From NCBI GenBank assembly GCA_006176705.1, contig QRFJ01000388.1:62001-126000 (forward strand): 64,000 bases of DNA, read 5' to 3'. The translations under genes were made by a program, and so were the position numbers. Each line of letters begins with the position of its first letter. Position 1 is the stretch's first letter. This document shows, in pieces, positions 1-12,420 of the stretch. The DNA comes from Cocos nucifera. Its lineage: Eukaryota > Streptophyta > Magnoliopsida > Arecales > Arecaceae. The notes beneath the pieces are model-generated. The model did no database searches. It saw only the letters and a program-made list of their open reading frames with translations, and was not told the origin of the DNA.

Positions 1-3000
1 CCCTTGAGCCTGAGTGCGGTTCGATCTACTGCCTCTCCACGTCGGAGCTTATCGGCCTCGGCAGCAGGTAATACGGTTCATGCCCTTTTAGATTCCACTT
101 GGATTCAGTTTGGGTATTGAATAGATTATGATCCTGCGGCTGGAACGGTGATAAAAGTTGCCGCCTTTTTCATCCGCCCGCATGGGCCTTTCTTTTTCCT
201 TCTCTTTTCTACCAAAGATGCTGGTTGCATGGAGATTTGAGAAATAAATTCGGATATATTTTGTTGATAATAATCTCGTTTTCATGATATTGCTAAGCCT
301 ACTTTTGATTAATTGGTTGAATTGTAGATCACCACGAAGAAAAACTTTTGTTCTTATCCTCTGACCTTCGTGTATGTATCTATGCCGGAGTTGTATAATA
401 AATCCGTCCTACCCAAAAACGTTTATATTTGTTACTGGTTGTCGTTATTTTAGCCGTGTAGTAAAACTTTTAAAAACTGTTTAAGAGGCAAAAGTGAGAA
501 ACACTTGGTCTGATGCAATTTCAACAGGACATCAGAGAGATGCAACCACAAAAGAATATATATTTCTTTTTAGGCAAAATTGTGTGTGGTGGCCATCCTT
601 TTCTCGCAAATTCTAATCCTTAACTGATGAAAATTCTAATTATTGGTTGCATTATGATCAAGGTTTTAAATCCATTAGGACAAGATGTCCAAGTTTCTCA
701 TACCAAAACTGGCTGTTACTCCACCAGTTGTAGGAGATGTAAGGATTGATGCATAGAATAATTTTTTATTTGATTGATAATTATGTGAAGCGGAAGATAT
801 TTTAACCATTTGCATCAGACTCAAACTTCTGCGCTCCTCCAGAAGTACATACAATAATGATAGGTAGAGATCGATTAGTAGCATGCTCGATCAAATGGAT
901 GATTTTCTCACCTACTACAAATCCCATACTACCTCCTATGAACTTAAAATCCATGAAGTTTTGAAAAGTTCTGCAAGGATGAGCTGATTTACCCTCTTTT
1001 GCAATCAGTTCAGTTTTGCTATAGCAGTTGCTGCTCTAACTAATTGTCCACCTTTTCCAAGCGTGATTTCTATGTTACGTATGACCATGCTTAAGGACAC
1101 TTCAGTTGAAGTAGATTCTTCTTTTTTTATCAATAAAAATTCCTTCCCCTAACTCGCTACGTCCTGGAGGAGTAGTCCATCCTTCTTTGACAAGGTGCAC
1201 TCCCTACGTCCTTTCGATCTCTGCTTCTTGCTTCCATAGGCCCCTATTGACTAATGAATAGAAGTTCATCTTGGGGATGCCTCGCAACTAACACTCCTTG
1301 AAAAGTGGCAGCAACAGATGCTGACATGAAATTTCAAGAATGGTCTGATCCCAACTAACACTCAGCTACCGTGCATGTATTGCATCTATACCTAAAGCCA
1401 TAGGATCAATTATCTAGGTAGGGAATGGAGTGGTGGTTGTGGGTACAGTACTCATGCTTCCACTTGTATCATGTATGCAAAAGTTAACCTTATAGAGTAA
1501 AAAATCATTTTTATGATCACAGGCCTTATGGTTCGATGTAGTTTTTGTTCTAAAATAGGGAAAATGGAAAAGCTATTATTTGCTATATGTGTTCTTATTA
1601 TATCAGGAAATAAAAAAAGAAGTTATGAGTTCTGGGTGACCACTTTTCAAAGCTGCATTCCTTTACTTAAGCTTTGTTTGTTGTCTTACGTTAGATGCAC
1701 TGTCATTGAAATATTTTTTACTAGCTTATTTTTGTTGATTTATGTCTGCAGTGGCTATGACTGCTGAAACTTCTGCTAAGGTTATTGATGGAAAGGCAGT
1801 CGCAAAGCAAATAAAAGATGAAATTGCTGGAGAAATAGTGAGGATGAAAGATGGGATTGGCATTGTTCCAGGATTGGCAGTCATTCTGGTAGGTTCTAGA
1901 AAGGACTCTCAAACATATGTTCGCAATAAGAAGAAGGCTTGTGAAGCTGTGGGTATCAAGTCTTATGAAGCTAATTTGCCCAAAGACAGCACAGAAGAAG
2001 AAGTGCTTAAGCACATTGCTCGCTTTAATGATGATCCATCAGTTCATGGCATCCTGGTTCAGTTGCCTCTCCCTCGTGTAGGTTTCTTTTTCTGATGCTT
2101 AAATTAGTGAAAAATCAGTTCTTGCAATATATCCATATATGTATCTATCTATTCAGTCGATGATTAATTCTTGTGTGACTCCTCAATAAAATCTTTTTTA
2201 TTTACTGAAGAATAAGATTGGTACCATGTTACATTAAACAAATAGTGTTTGGCACGTGTAATGTATGTGAAAGAAAATATGATGCTGGAATTTCTACAAG
2301 AAGCCAGCAAAGCATGATGTGGGGCCTGCAAGTTGATTGCTAAAATATGTTGGAAAATGTGCTGGCTTCACATAGAGCATTTAGTCACGTGTGGGGGCCA
2401 TGGGGGCTTTCAGATAATTATAAAATTAATCTTAGGCATGACAAAATCAGAGTCCAGCAGCATGCTGGACTCCAGGCTTTTGCGTTGCATACAGAAAGAT
2501 GTTATGGCTTATCATTATCATTGAATATTTTAACAAATACTGTACATATGTATTTAAAAATATAGCATGGTGACACACTATGTTAGTTTTCTTGTATAAC
2601 CCTGTTATTATCATATTGTTAGGGATACTGTTCATGTGGAGGAGCTAGTTTTTACTGATGTTACTTGGTACCATCAATTTAGCCTAAAGTACGCCCATCT
2701 GATGCATAAACATGGATATATTTTGTGACGCTTGAACATGGTTGTTAGAAGAAAATTCTTGTATATTGAAAACATCCAATGATTAGTCATACGCCCTCAC
2801 CCCACATGTGAATCTGAACCTATTTAAGAGAGGTTTATACACTATGGCTTCGTGTGACTATAAATGTTATTTCTCAGCCAGTGAAAGAAAGTCCTTTAAA
2901 GAGCTATGACCATTATCATGCACATTTTTCGCTAAAATTGTTGCCATCAGGTTGTATCTTCACATTGTTTAAGATAGTAGTATGGTATCTAAAAAAAGCT

Positions 3001-6000
3001 TGTCCTTTTGCTCATGCAAAAAAATTACAGATCATGAATTAGTATGCAGCATGTTCCCACAACCATTACATGTGTTCCATGATTCTTAGTTTGTTCTTCA
3101 AGCTGTTCTTAAATGTACGTTTTGTGTTTTTAATCATTGTGGCTTATGCGAATGTTTGTTTGCTATGTGACAGCATATGAATGAGGAGAAAATTTTGAAT
3201 GCCGTTAGTATTGAGAAAGATGTGGATGGATTCCATCCATTAAATATTGGACGTCTTGCTATGCAAGGTAGAGATCCCTTGTTTGTTCCCTGTACTCCCA
3301 AAGGGTGCATGGAATTGTTGCATAGGTATGGTGTTGAGATCAAAGGGAAGAGAGCTATTGTAATTGGGCGGAGCAATATTGTTGGAATGCCTGCTGCATT
3401 ATTGTTACAAGTATTACACTTTACCTTATTGTTCTGCTGATATAGCAATGTTCAATCTACTTTTATATTATTTTTTTTGCTGTTTATTGAGGAGGCCTCT
3501 TTAGTTTTATGTATTCTCCCCTTTGTTTTTGTTTAATTATCGGTGTTTAAAACTTTCACAGAAAGCAAATGCAACCATTAGCATGGTGCACTCGTACACT
3601 AAGAACCCTGAGGAAATCGCAAGACAGGCAGATATCATCATTTCAGCTGCTGGAGTAGCAAATTTGGTGAGGGGTAGCTGGATAAAGCCCGGTGCAGTTG
3701 TGATAGATGTTGGGATCAATCCAGTTGATGTAAGAGGATCTCTCCCTTAAATCTTTAACTAATAATTCCTGTTTAAATTAATCAATAGGAACAGTATGTT
3801 CTAATTGTTTTTCATTGTTACTGTTCTTGTAAATTGAAATATGATATCTGGATTAATTGTGAATCATTTTGGTTAAATTGCTGATATTATGTACTCATAT
3901 CTGCAATCTTGATCATAACTCTATAGCTCTTGCTAATCTGCAAAATTCAAAGTTATTTACTTCTGGTGGAATGACAAAAAGGTAGGTACAGCAGCTTTGG
4001 CTTTGTCGCCTGTTTGCATATGCTAAAAGATCATGGTATACTTTAGAGGAATCAGACTTCTCCTATGGAATAAAAAACGACATCGTGAAAATTTATTAAA
4101 GGCTGTCCAGGAACTATTTCCCAGGTGAAATAAATAAGTATTATTGGGGATAAACCCCGCTCTCGTCGAAGTCCAATTCGATGCCTAGCCTAACGCAACC
4201 GATAGCCACGGAAGAGCTCCAGCGGACGGGTCTCAGTCCATACTCCTTCAACCGATCGAACTTCTCAGCGGTCGAGCTTCAGTCGGACTCCCACGAGAGC
4301 CGAACTTCCTCCGCGCTCTTCCAATCGAATGTCTGCGGAAGCCAAACTCCCTCCAACCTTCTCCTTCGGTCGGACTTTCCCTCGGTCGAACTCCTCCCAG
4401 ACATCTCCCTTGGCCAGCCGGACTCCTCCCAGACATACCCCTTGGCCGGTCGGACTCTCCAGCGGTCGAACTCCTTCCGAACTCCCCAGCAATCGAGCCT
4501 CAGCCGCACTCCTCCGGCCGAACTCCTTCCGAGCTTCCCTTGAGCCGAACTTCTCCAGCAGTCCGAACTCCTTTGGAATTGATACGTACCGAAGTCCACC
4601 GATCAATGCCTGCTTTTTCAGAGCTACCGCCATTAAATCTGGCCAAACGGTCACCATCAGTCTGCCACAGGCGACGCTACAGGCGGTACCCCCTCCGTGA
4701 CTGACTCCATCAGACCTCGAGCAGCCCACCACTGTCAGACGGTATGGCTGTCACTATCGGCCTGACGATACTATTCTCTCCGCATCAAATCCGGTGCAGC
4801 CTCGAGCGGCCTGCCACCAGGCAGCTGCAGCTGTCACCATCAAGCTCTGCCTATAAAAAGGATCCTTCAGATATGCTAACTCTAAGCTCAAAAAAACTCT
4901 CCTCCCCTTCTTTAAGCTCTGCGGAACTCATTCCCGAGCACTCTATTTCTGTTGGCCAGAGCTGATTTGATCGTCGGAGGGTTCTGCCGGAGCCACCCCC
5001 CACCGACTCCGGACGGGACTTTGTTTTGCAGATCTCCGGCGGCGATCTCGTCGGTCTCCACTCCAGCTGATTCCGGCGACGATCAGTTTCTGCACCAACA
5101 GATTGACGCTAGAAGGAGGGCCCTTTGCCTCCGAGGTTTTCTTATTTTTAAAGGAGTGCTTGGCGACGATCTCTCTCTCTCCGCTGTAGGGATCTTCCTT
5201 CTTTTCTTTTAGAGTTCTTTTTTAAAGAGAAAATGCCTCCCAGGAGAGCTTCAACTCAGCGATTGACGGCCTTCGTGCCAGGTCCATCTACTCCCGTTTT
5301 AGCTTCGGCAGCCCAGGTTCCACCTGAAGCCACCGTAGATGTGAAGCAGTTCAACCTACCGGTCCAGCAGGTTCGTGGCCCCATCGAGATGATGCAGGTC
5401 GTGCAACAGCTTCCGGCGGAGACTTTGCTAGCAAATCCGCCATGAGGATGTCAGGAACCAACCTTAAGGAAGAGCATTTAGCCTAACATACCAATTGCCC
5501 TTAGGAAGGAGAAATAGAAAGCAGAAGTTCTCCCCTAAAAGGCTTCACAGGAGGCGGAATGAAGTTCGGCCGCGCTTATGACCTCCCCGAGGCAAGCGAG
5601 GCCAAACTCCCTCTCGAGCTCGTCATCAAGGAAGCTTCGACGAAGGTTTTACAGGAGGGCGGAATGAAGTTCGGCGTGAGCGAGGCCGTCGAACTCGCCC
5701 TCGAGCTCGTCATCAAGGAAGCCCCGACAAAGGGGCATGAAGTTCTCCCGCAGAAGGTTTTACAGGAGGCGGAATGAAGTTCGGCCGCATTCACGACATC
5801 CCCAGCGCAAGCGAGGCCGAACTCCCCCTCGAGCTCATCATCAAGGAAGCCCCGAAGCACCGATAAAGGGGCATGAGGTTCTCCCGTAGGTTTCACAAGA
5901 GGACGGAATGAAGTTCGGCCGCGCTCCTCGAGCTCGCCACCAAGGAAGTCCCGACAGAAGGGCGCGAAGAAATTTTTCTTTCGAAGGTTCCGCGACTACG

Positions 6001-9000
6001 CTCCCTGTAACGCTCTTCGAACTTAAATTCTCATGAAAGTTAAGAACTAGCTACCAAGATCAGAAGGATTACAATCTCCCCAAACAAGCGCGATCGAAGC
6101 AAGTACTGTCTCTACCATCGCGACCACGGTCACGACACTGAGGAATGCATTCAGCTCCGAGATGAAATTGAGGAGCTCATCAGAAAGGAGCGGCTGGGTA
6201 AATTCCTTGGACGTCGGCCCGAAGCAGGAGAAGATCGACCAAGGGCGCTGCCGTAACTGAAAACGATAAGGAGGTCGGCCGCCTCACGGCGTCATCAACG
6301 TTACCCATGGGAGGAGCTTGATACATCGGCGATTCGTCATCTTCCAGCGTCAAAGCCAAGAGAAGCATGCTCCAAATTGAGGAGGCCAGCATGAGATAGA
6401 GGAGGTCGTTCGACCCAGGACTCACTGTCCGAGGGAACTTGGAGGAACAACGCCCCCACAACCCTGAAATGGGAATGTGCTGCGAGTAACTTCCCCTTGG
6501 TAAAATTCTTTCCTTTCAATAATATTGTTTCCGGGTGCAAAAACTATGTGATGACAGAGAAGAAACAGTAAATAGTTATCGTGTTAGGAACAGGAGGATA
6601 ATCTCATTTTAACACGAGCAGATCAAAGACCATCAACCTCGGCTAGAGATAAGATCTCTTCCGAGCGACCGAGTCAACCTCGGTTAGAGATAAGATCTCT
6701 TCCGAGCTTCGAAGAACCTCGTCCACAATCCGTTAGGAACAGGAGGAGAATCTTGTTCTAACGTGAGCAAAGTCAAAGGCCTCATTCATTTCAGACGAGA
6801 TGGGAGGAGAGGTCCTGACAATGATCCTTATGTGCCCCCACAGTTCGTTAGGGATAGGAGGAGAACTTCGTCCTAACGTGAGCAAAGTCGAAGGCCTCGT
6901 TCATTTTAGACGAGATGTGGGGAGAGGCCCAGACAACGGCCCTTATGTGCCCCCACAGTCCATTAGGAACAGGAGGAGAACCTCGTCCTAATGCGAGCAA
7001 AGTCGAAGGCCTCGTTCACCTTAGAAGAGACGGGGGGAGAGGCACAGACGACGGTCCGTATGTGCCCCCACAGCCCGTTAGGAACAGGAGGAGAACCTCA
7101 TCCTAATGCGAGCAAAGTCGAAGGCCTCGTTCATCTTAGACGAGACGGGGGAAAGGCCCTAATGACGGTCCTTATGTGCCCCCATAGTCCGTTAGGAACA
7201 GAAGGGGAACCTCGTCCTAATGCCGGCAAAGTCTAAATCCGAGCTCCGAAGTCTATAGGAGAAAGGATCTCCATCAATCTCGGCTGGAGATAAGATCTTC
7301 TCCGAGCGTCCGCATCAACCTCGGCCGCAGGAGATAAGATCTCCTCCGAGGGTTCGTGGCAATCTCGGCCAGAGATGAGATCTCTTTCGAGCCCCTGAGC
7401 CAACCTCGGTCAGAGATAAGATTGGAGACAACCTCGCCCTGAAATGAGATCTCCCCCGAGTCGACCTCGGCTGCAGTAGAGGAGATCTCCCTCGAGTCAG
7501 CCTCGGTCGTTGGTGACAATATCGCCCCCGAGGAGCTCAATCTCCGACCTTGACCGCAGATGACGAGATCTACTTTAATCTCGGCTAGAGATGAGATCTC
7601 TCGCGGGCTTCAACTTCAACATCAACTTTGGTCGGAGATGAGATCTCCCACCCCCGAGCTTCAACCTGAATCAGCACGGAGCCCAAAAGAGGACTTCAGC
7701 AGTCGCCTTTTCTGCACTCCCTTCCTTCGAGTTTCGAACTCGGGAGTGAGGGGACTATTGTTGGGGATAAATCCCGCTCCCACTGAAGTCCAGTTCGATG
7801 CCTAGCCTAACGCAACCGGTAGCCACGAAAGAGCTCCAGCGGAAGGATCTCAGTCCGTACTCCTTCAGCCGACCGAACTCCTCAGCGGTCAAGCTTCAGT
7901 CGGACTTCCGCGAGAGCCGAACTTCCTCCGCGCTCTTCCAGTCGGACGCCTGCGGAAGCCGAACTCCCTACAAGCTTCCCCTTCGGCTGGACTTCCTTTC
8001 GGCCGAACTCCTCTCAGACATCCCCTCGGTCGGTCGAACTCCTTCCAAACTCCCCAACAATCGAGCCTCAGCTGCACTCTTCCGACCGAACTCCTTTCGA
8101 GCTTCCCCTAGGCCGAACTCCTTCAGCAGTCCGAACTCCTCTAGAATTGATATGTATCGAAGTCCACCGATCAATGCCTGCTTTTTCAGAGCTACCGCCA
8201 TTAAATCTGGCCGAACGGTCACCATCAATCTGCCACAGGCGACGCTACAGGCGGTGCCCTCCTCCGTGACTGACTCCGCCAGACCTCGAGCAGCCCACTA
8301 CTGTCGAACAGTATGGCTGTCACTATTGGTCTGACGATACCATTCTTTCCACATCAAATCCGGTGCAGCCTCGAGCAGCCCGCCACCAGGCAGCTGCAGC
8401 TGTCACCATCGAGCTCCGCCTATAAAAAGGACCTTCCGGATACGCTAACTCTAAGCTCAAAAAAAACTCTTCTTCCCTTCTCTAAGCTCTGCGGAACTCA
8501 TTCCCGAGCATTCCATTCCTGTTGACTAGAGCTGACTTGATCGTCGGAGGGTCCTGCCGGAGTCATCTCCCACCGGCTTCGGACGGGACTTTGTTTTGTA
8601 GGTCCCCGGCGGCGACCTCATCGGTCTCCACTCTAGCTGATTTCGGCGACAATCAGTTTTTGCACCAACAATATAAAAAGAGCTTTCCTAGTAAGAGCCT
8701 TATTTTTTCCCCTATTTTCATATCTGAAAATATCTGAACCGGGAAGCCATACTCATGGGCAGGGGATCCGTAAGGGAGGCTTGACCGTTCCCCTTTTTAT
8801 CAAATGAAGCTCACCCTCCGCCGTGCCATGAATATGCATGCATTCTGCCCTGGTCTCTGCTGGTCCAGCTACTGCTACACTAGGCTAATTTTTATTATCT
8901 CTCCACTTCAATACCCTCATCTCTCTAACCCTTTCTATGTATCTCTTGATGCTGTTCTCATTTTGAGGCCCTTTGGATCTGTTCTCATAAGATTTGCTCA

Positions 9001-11281
9001 CTGGAGGTCCATACTTTTTAAGAATATGTAGTTCAAGTTTTCTTCTTTCAGACATCATTCTTATGGTGTATGATATTTCATCATAGATATCATGTCAGGA
9101 ATGAAGAGCGCCCATCAGTTCTTGGAAAAAGATTTAATTTTTTTGGCAAGATCATGTTCCCTCACGAGGAGGGCAGGCTCTGGAAAGAAGCCCATGTACA
9201 TCATTGACATCACTAGAGAATGTACCTTTTTTGAGTATGGAATTGAAGAATGTGCTGTTGGATGGTATTGCTTTCAGATTCCTTTCTCACCCCTACAGAT
9301 TTCAGCCATCTGCTTATTTTTTTAAGCCCAACTTTCTATTGATTATGAGTTTTGGCTGCAACCATGGTTCAAATGACAGCCACCATGCTTGTTTTCTAGG
9401 CTGCTTGTTACATTATATGCATACAAGATGTAATAAATCACATCCGAGATTTATATAATAGTGAACAACAGGTTCGCTGGAGCTCATCATTAGAAGGTTA
9501 GCATATTAAGACCTTGACTTTAAGCTAAGTTATCAAGGATCAGCCTATCAATTGTATTTTTGTTTGATGTTGTATTCTGTATCTATCTTCCAATTAATGA
9601 AGATTTATTGAAGTTCCTAATTGATACACGAGAACTACTTGAACTTATCTATAAAAATTGGTATAGCTAATTCTCAAAGACCTAAAGGTTTCAAGTTGAT
9701 AAGTTCAACAGATTTTTTGATTGATGGAATGTGAAGAATCTCTGATAAACAACAGGAAATGATGTGTTTAGGTGAGGGAGGTTGTGTCCACCTAAATATT
9801 CTTGAGTACCCACAGCTATTATTTACTGGCTTAAGTATATGACTAATTGTTAACACCTAGTTCGCAATGGCGCAAGTCAAATAGTTAGTTCAAAAAAGCT
9901 AGTCTCAGATAAGTAGTTAGAACTCCTCTATATTTTTCCACACAAAAAAAAAAAAGAAAGAAAAAAAAAAGAAAAAGAAGAAGAAGAAGACTATTTACCA
10001 ACCAAACAGCGAAGACTGGTGAATTCTTGAGATAATCTTTTGCGGCATCACTTTATTCCTGCATTTTTTTAAACCAGCAGTAAGTTCTTTCTTTGCATTG
10101 AAAATCATGAAATCTTAGGGTCAGTTTCATGAAATACTCTCTAAGAGTAATTTCTGAGACTCTGATCCCCGGGTCTTCCATCATTTGGTAGCCAAAATTG
10201 GATAACCATGTGTAATATCCCTTAGCTAGGGAGCTCAGCTGGTGTCCCAGCATTAAAAAGGAACAGACTACCTTTGTGTCTGAAAATATGTAATAAATCA
10301 TCTGACTGGCTGTTCTGCTTTTATGTCAAAGGCTTTAAGCATATGTGCGCAATTTTAGAGCATGACTTTTAAGCGGAACCATTGTTTACAGAGGCTTATT
10401 TGAGCCTAAGCCTGCCTAGTGCCTTGAGGCATGACTCTCAAAAAACACTTTAAGACTTATAGGTGAGGTTATAGTTGGAGCTTGTCGCCAGTGTGGCTTG
10501 TGGTGCATGCTATTCACTATCTTTTATGCAATTTATGCGACCATATGCATCTGATTTCAATCATTTCCAAAACCAAAGAAGAGAGAATTAATTGTTTATT
10601 TTTATGTTGTTTAGTTGTTGTCAACTTTGATATAGTTTGTAGAGAATTAATGTTCATGCAGACGCTATCACATTATTAGATTGGATCAGGTAACTTGTTG
10701 ATATATTTGATTAAAGATCTCTGACCAATTGAATAATGCAAGGATTGCTACCAACCTGAAAAAGTTGGGTTCGTGACAGTGTTTACATGAAACACTTTAC
10801 TTGACATGCCAGGTATTGCTTTCATAAAAAGAGGTTGCTTGAAGCTTCTGCCTCAGGGCTAACCTCAATTAGATTCTGAATTCCCTCTCATCAAGCTTTT
10901 GCTCTTTTAGATGTTTGGTAAAATCGTACAAAATTTACCTGAATCTTTATTTCTCTTAACATTTCCATGCTTTCCAATGTGGTTGATTGTTGATATCTAC
11001 TTTAATCATTTTAGAAAAATGTTAAATCCGTTGCTCCCAACCTTTCTTTCCATTTCTCAGTTGCACAAAGAAAATATGGTACTACGTGGACTAAATGTTT
11101 TCTGTTTCAGGATGCTGAAAGCCCTCGTGGTTATCGACTGGTTGGTGATGTCTGTTATGAAGAAGCCTGTAAGCTAGCTTCTGCTATTACACCAGTTCCT
11201 GGTGGAGTTGGTCCAATGACCATAGCCATGCTACTATCCAACACACTCAGCGCAGCGAAAAGGATACACGATTTCAAATGA
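1..11281 (+). CDS. FOLD4: Bifunctional 5,10-methylenetetrahydrofolate dehydrogenase/cyclohydrolase, plastid type (5' end outside window)
   Basis: Exons in view: 1-67, 1752-2077, 3174-3410, 3562-3729 and 11111-11281 (TGA at 11279). All junctions are GT-AG and in phase, giving 322 residues. The enzyme interconverts 5,10-methylene-, methenyl- and 10-formyl-tetrahydrofolate using NADP. Family motifs seen: TYVRNKKKA (Tyr78 and catalytic Lys82, counted from the window edge), VPCTPKG in exon 3, the Rossmann motif GRSNIVGMPAALLL, and PVPGGVGPMT near the C-terminus. The first exon reads Ser/Ala/Arg-rich (PLSLSAVRSTASPRRS), like the end of a transit peptide. Internal sequence (NKKKAC, EEEVLK, DDPSVHGILVQLPLP) resembles Arabidopsis FOLD4 more than the cytosolic or mitochondrial paralogues. 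The ATG at 1742 is not the start, because a splice acceptor (TGTCTGCAG, ending at 1751) cuts through that reading frame. Introns are 1684, 1096, 151 and 7381 bp; the last holds an LTR element. Confidence 0.96.
68..1751 (+). other. FOLD4 intron 1
   Basis: Intron between the transit-peptide exon and the first catalytic exon. It has a GTAATA donor and a pyrimidine-rich TGTCTGCAG acceptor. It interrupts a valine codon (phase 1). It is AT-rich, and I see no recognisable gene or mobile element in it; short open frames on both strands look random. Confidence 0.85.
2078..3173 (+). other. FOLD4 intron 2
   Basis: Phase-0 intron with GTAGGT donor and GTGACAG acceptor. It is AT-rich unique sequence with no feature I can name. 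Confidence 0.85.
4142..5100 (+). repeat. 5' LTR (959 bp)
   Basis: Direct repeat of 7759-8670. Expected terminal TGTTGG is TATTGG here. A TATAAAA box at 4852-4858 is the likely promoter. The middle (about 4320-4580) is built of degenerate CGAACTCCT/CGGACTCC-rich units. This LTR is 47 bp longer than the 3' LTR, about one 45-bp unit. Confidence 0.9.
5101..5120 (+). promoter_or_regulatory. Putative primer-binding site
   Basis: Immediately follows the CCAACA end of the 5' LTR, reading GATTGACGCTAGAAGGAGGG. Position fits a tRNA primer site; I did not assign the tRNA. Confidence 0.5.
5233..6257 (+). pseudogene. Degenerate gypsy gag remnant
   Basis: Starts MPPRRASTQRL at 5233, a gag-like N-terminus, and breaks with stops after about 70 codons. 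A second open piece at 6098-6257 reads YCLYHRDHGHDTEEC followed by an acidic/basic helix ending at a stop. This is the gag zinc-knuckle-like region of plant Ty3/gypsy elements. The stretch between is occupied by tandem repeats. No pol-type sequence follows. Confidence 0.75.
5530..5935 (+). repeat. Tandem repeat within LTR element, about 110-bp units
   Basis: Four degenerate units each contain GGAATGAAGTTCGGC, then GCGAGGCC, CTCGAGCTC and CATCAAGGAAG. They start near 5545, 5655, 5765 and 5895. Confidence 0.75.
6625..7650 (+). repeat. Dispersed AACCTCGG...GAGATAAGATCTC repeats
   Basis: Two blocks (6635-6720 and 7260-7650) of short units: AACCTCGG, then GAGATAAGATCTC(C/T) and CCGAG. Each core is a near-palindrome around AGATCT. 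The reverse complement fills 62040-63400. Confidence 0.75.
6780..7240 (+). repeat. Tandem array, about 115-bp unit
   Basis: Units contain TATGTGCCCCCACAG, CGTTAGGAACAGGAGGAGAA, then GCAAAGTCGAAGGCCTCGTT. Four to five copies are visible. The reverse complement of the same array occurs at 63400-63960, in the related element at the right edge. Confidence 0.85.
7742..7758 (+). other. Polypurine tract before 3' LTR
   Basis: GGGAGTGAGGGGACTAT directly precedes the TGTTGG start of the 3' LTR, as expected for plus-strand priming. Confidence 0.7.
7759..8670 (+). repeat. 3' LTR (912 bp)
   Basis: Runs TGTTGG...CCAACA, with a TATAAAA box at 8421-8427. Visibly close to the 5' LTR with scattered substitutions and one large indel, so the insertion is neither very recent nor ancient. 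Confidence 0.9.
8671..11110 (+). other. Rest of FOLD4 intron 4
   Basis: Unique-looking AT-rich intron ending in TTCTGTTTCAG. It contains a short (A)n/(AAG)n tract at 9943-9990. No gene or mobile element recognised. Confidence 0.7.
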
Positions 11282-11435
11282 TACCTCAATCTCAGTCTAA
11301 ATTGACGTATGTAAATGCATACATCTTGCTGAGTTTGTGCCTACAATTTTGAGTGCCTTTGGACTTGAACCTGTGATGTTCATCTGGATGTTTTTGGTCC
11401 ACCTGAAATGGGTTAATTATCCCATAGAATCAAGT

Positions 11436-11441
11436 AATAAA
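11436..11441 (+). terminator. Candidate poly(A) signal of FOLD4
   Basis: AATAAA lies 155 bp after the stop codon, in AT-rich downstream sequence. Confidence 0.5.
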
Positions 11442-11949
11442 CGAATATTGATTTTAAGTTAAAGAACAGTTTGGCACTCTTGGCATGATTGAGTAACCCC
11501 TAGCCCCTTTTAAAAAATTTCTGCAATAGGTTTTGGTACATATATGCATGCACCTGCACAAATAGAAAGCTCTTATGACCTCAAATCATGAGGCAATCGT
11601 AAAGCGACATATGCAGGGTGTATGTATATTCTCTTTCCTAAGGCTTCATTAACCATCTAAGTGCTATTTCATAGTTCAATTGTGTTAATTGAGCCTAACA
11701 AGTCTTCAAGGTTCTGTATGGTCCCTTAAAATATCACAGGAATTGAGTCGTGTTTGACAATTGATCATGGAGTGGGAAGAGGGTGCTTGCCTCCGTAACA
11801 ATTCCAACTTCTAATTTATGGATGGAGGTCTGGAGGAAATGGATTACATGATTAGGGTAGCCTTCCTTAAAAAGGCTGGATTTAGTCCCTACAACCATAA
11901 AAAATCTTTACTGACAAGCAAACCTAGCTTCCGGTATCAGTGGTGCTGA

Positions 11950-12420
11950 AAATGGATCTAATACTAGTATTCATATCTATATTTATTTTATTTTATTAAT
12001 ATAGATATGGATATGAATATTATTAGATACAAAAATTTTTATTTATATTTGTTTTAAATGAATATGAATATAATTTAGATATTAAAATAATAGATATAAG
12101 TCGGATAAATAAACTATATGGTCACAAAATTAAAGATATTATTAAGTGAATGATAAATTAAGTTAATAGCAAGTTAATATGATTATTTATTTTTTAAAAA
12201 AATTTATGAGTGTTATATAAAATTAAATAGGATTATAAATAGAATTGAATATTTAGATATGGATCGGATGGTTGCCTATTTATATTCATATCCATTTTTT
12301 TCTTTAATAGATATGGATATGAATATGAATATTAGTCGAATATTTAAATTTCTATCCATATCCGGATAGATTCGGAATCAAAAATAGATACAGATAGATA
12401 TTATCTGATTCACTTTCATC
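11950..12420. repeat. AT-rich MITE-like sequence
   Basis: Inverted, degenerate copies of a GATATGGATATGAATAT word on both strands (for example 11970-12020 and 12290-12370) suggest a foldback MITE. Exact ends are not clear. The rest of 11450-13430 is AT-rich with no gene recognised. Confidence 0.4.

Larger units (their letters stand above)
4142..8670 (+). mobile_element. Non-autonomous gypsy-like LTR retrotransposon in FOLD4 intron 4
   Basis: Two direct LTRs (4142-5100 and 7759-8670) begin TATTGG/TGTTGG and end CCAACA. They flank a 2.66-kb interior that contains only gag remnants and tandem arrays, with no protease, reverse transcriptase, RNase H or integrase. A primer-binding-like sequence (GATTGACGCTAGAAGGAGGG) follows the 5' LTR at 5101. 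A polypurine tract (GGAGTGAGGGGAC) lies just before the 3' LTR. The gag zinc-knuckle-like motif points to the Ty3/gypsy superfamily. Flanking 5-mers AGTAT and ATATA do not form a clear target duplication. The element lies in the same orientation as FOLD4. A relative lies inverted at 60.5-64 kb. Confidence 0.9.

Noticed and set aside
4248..4732. Overlapping open frames on both strands, up to 155 codons
   Set aside because: They lie inside the LTR and follow its 45-bp-type repeats; a matching set occurs in the other LTR.
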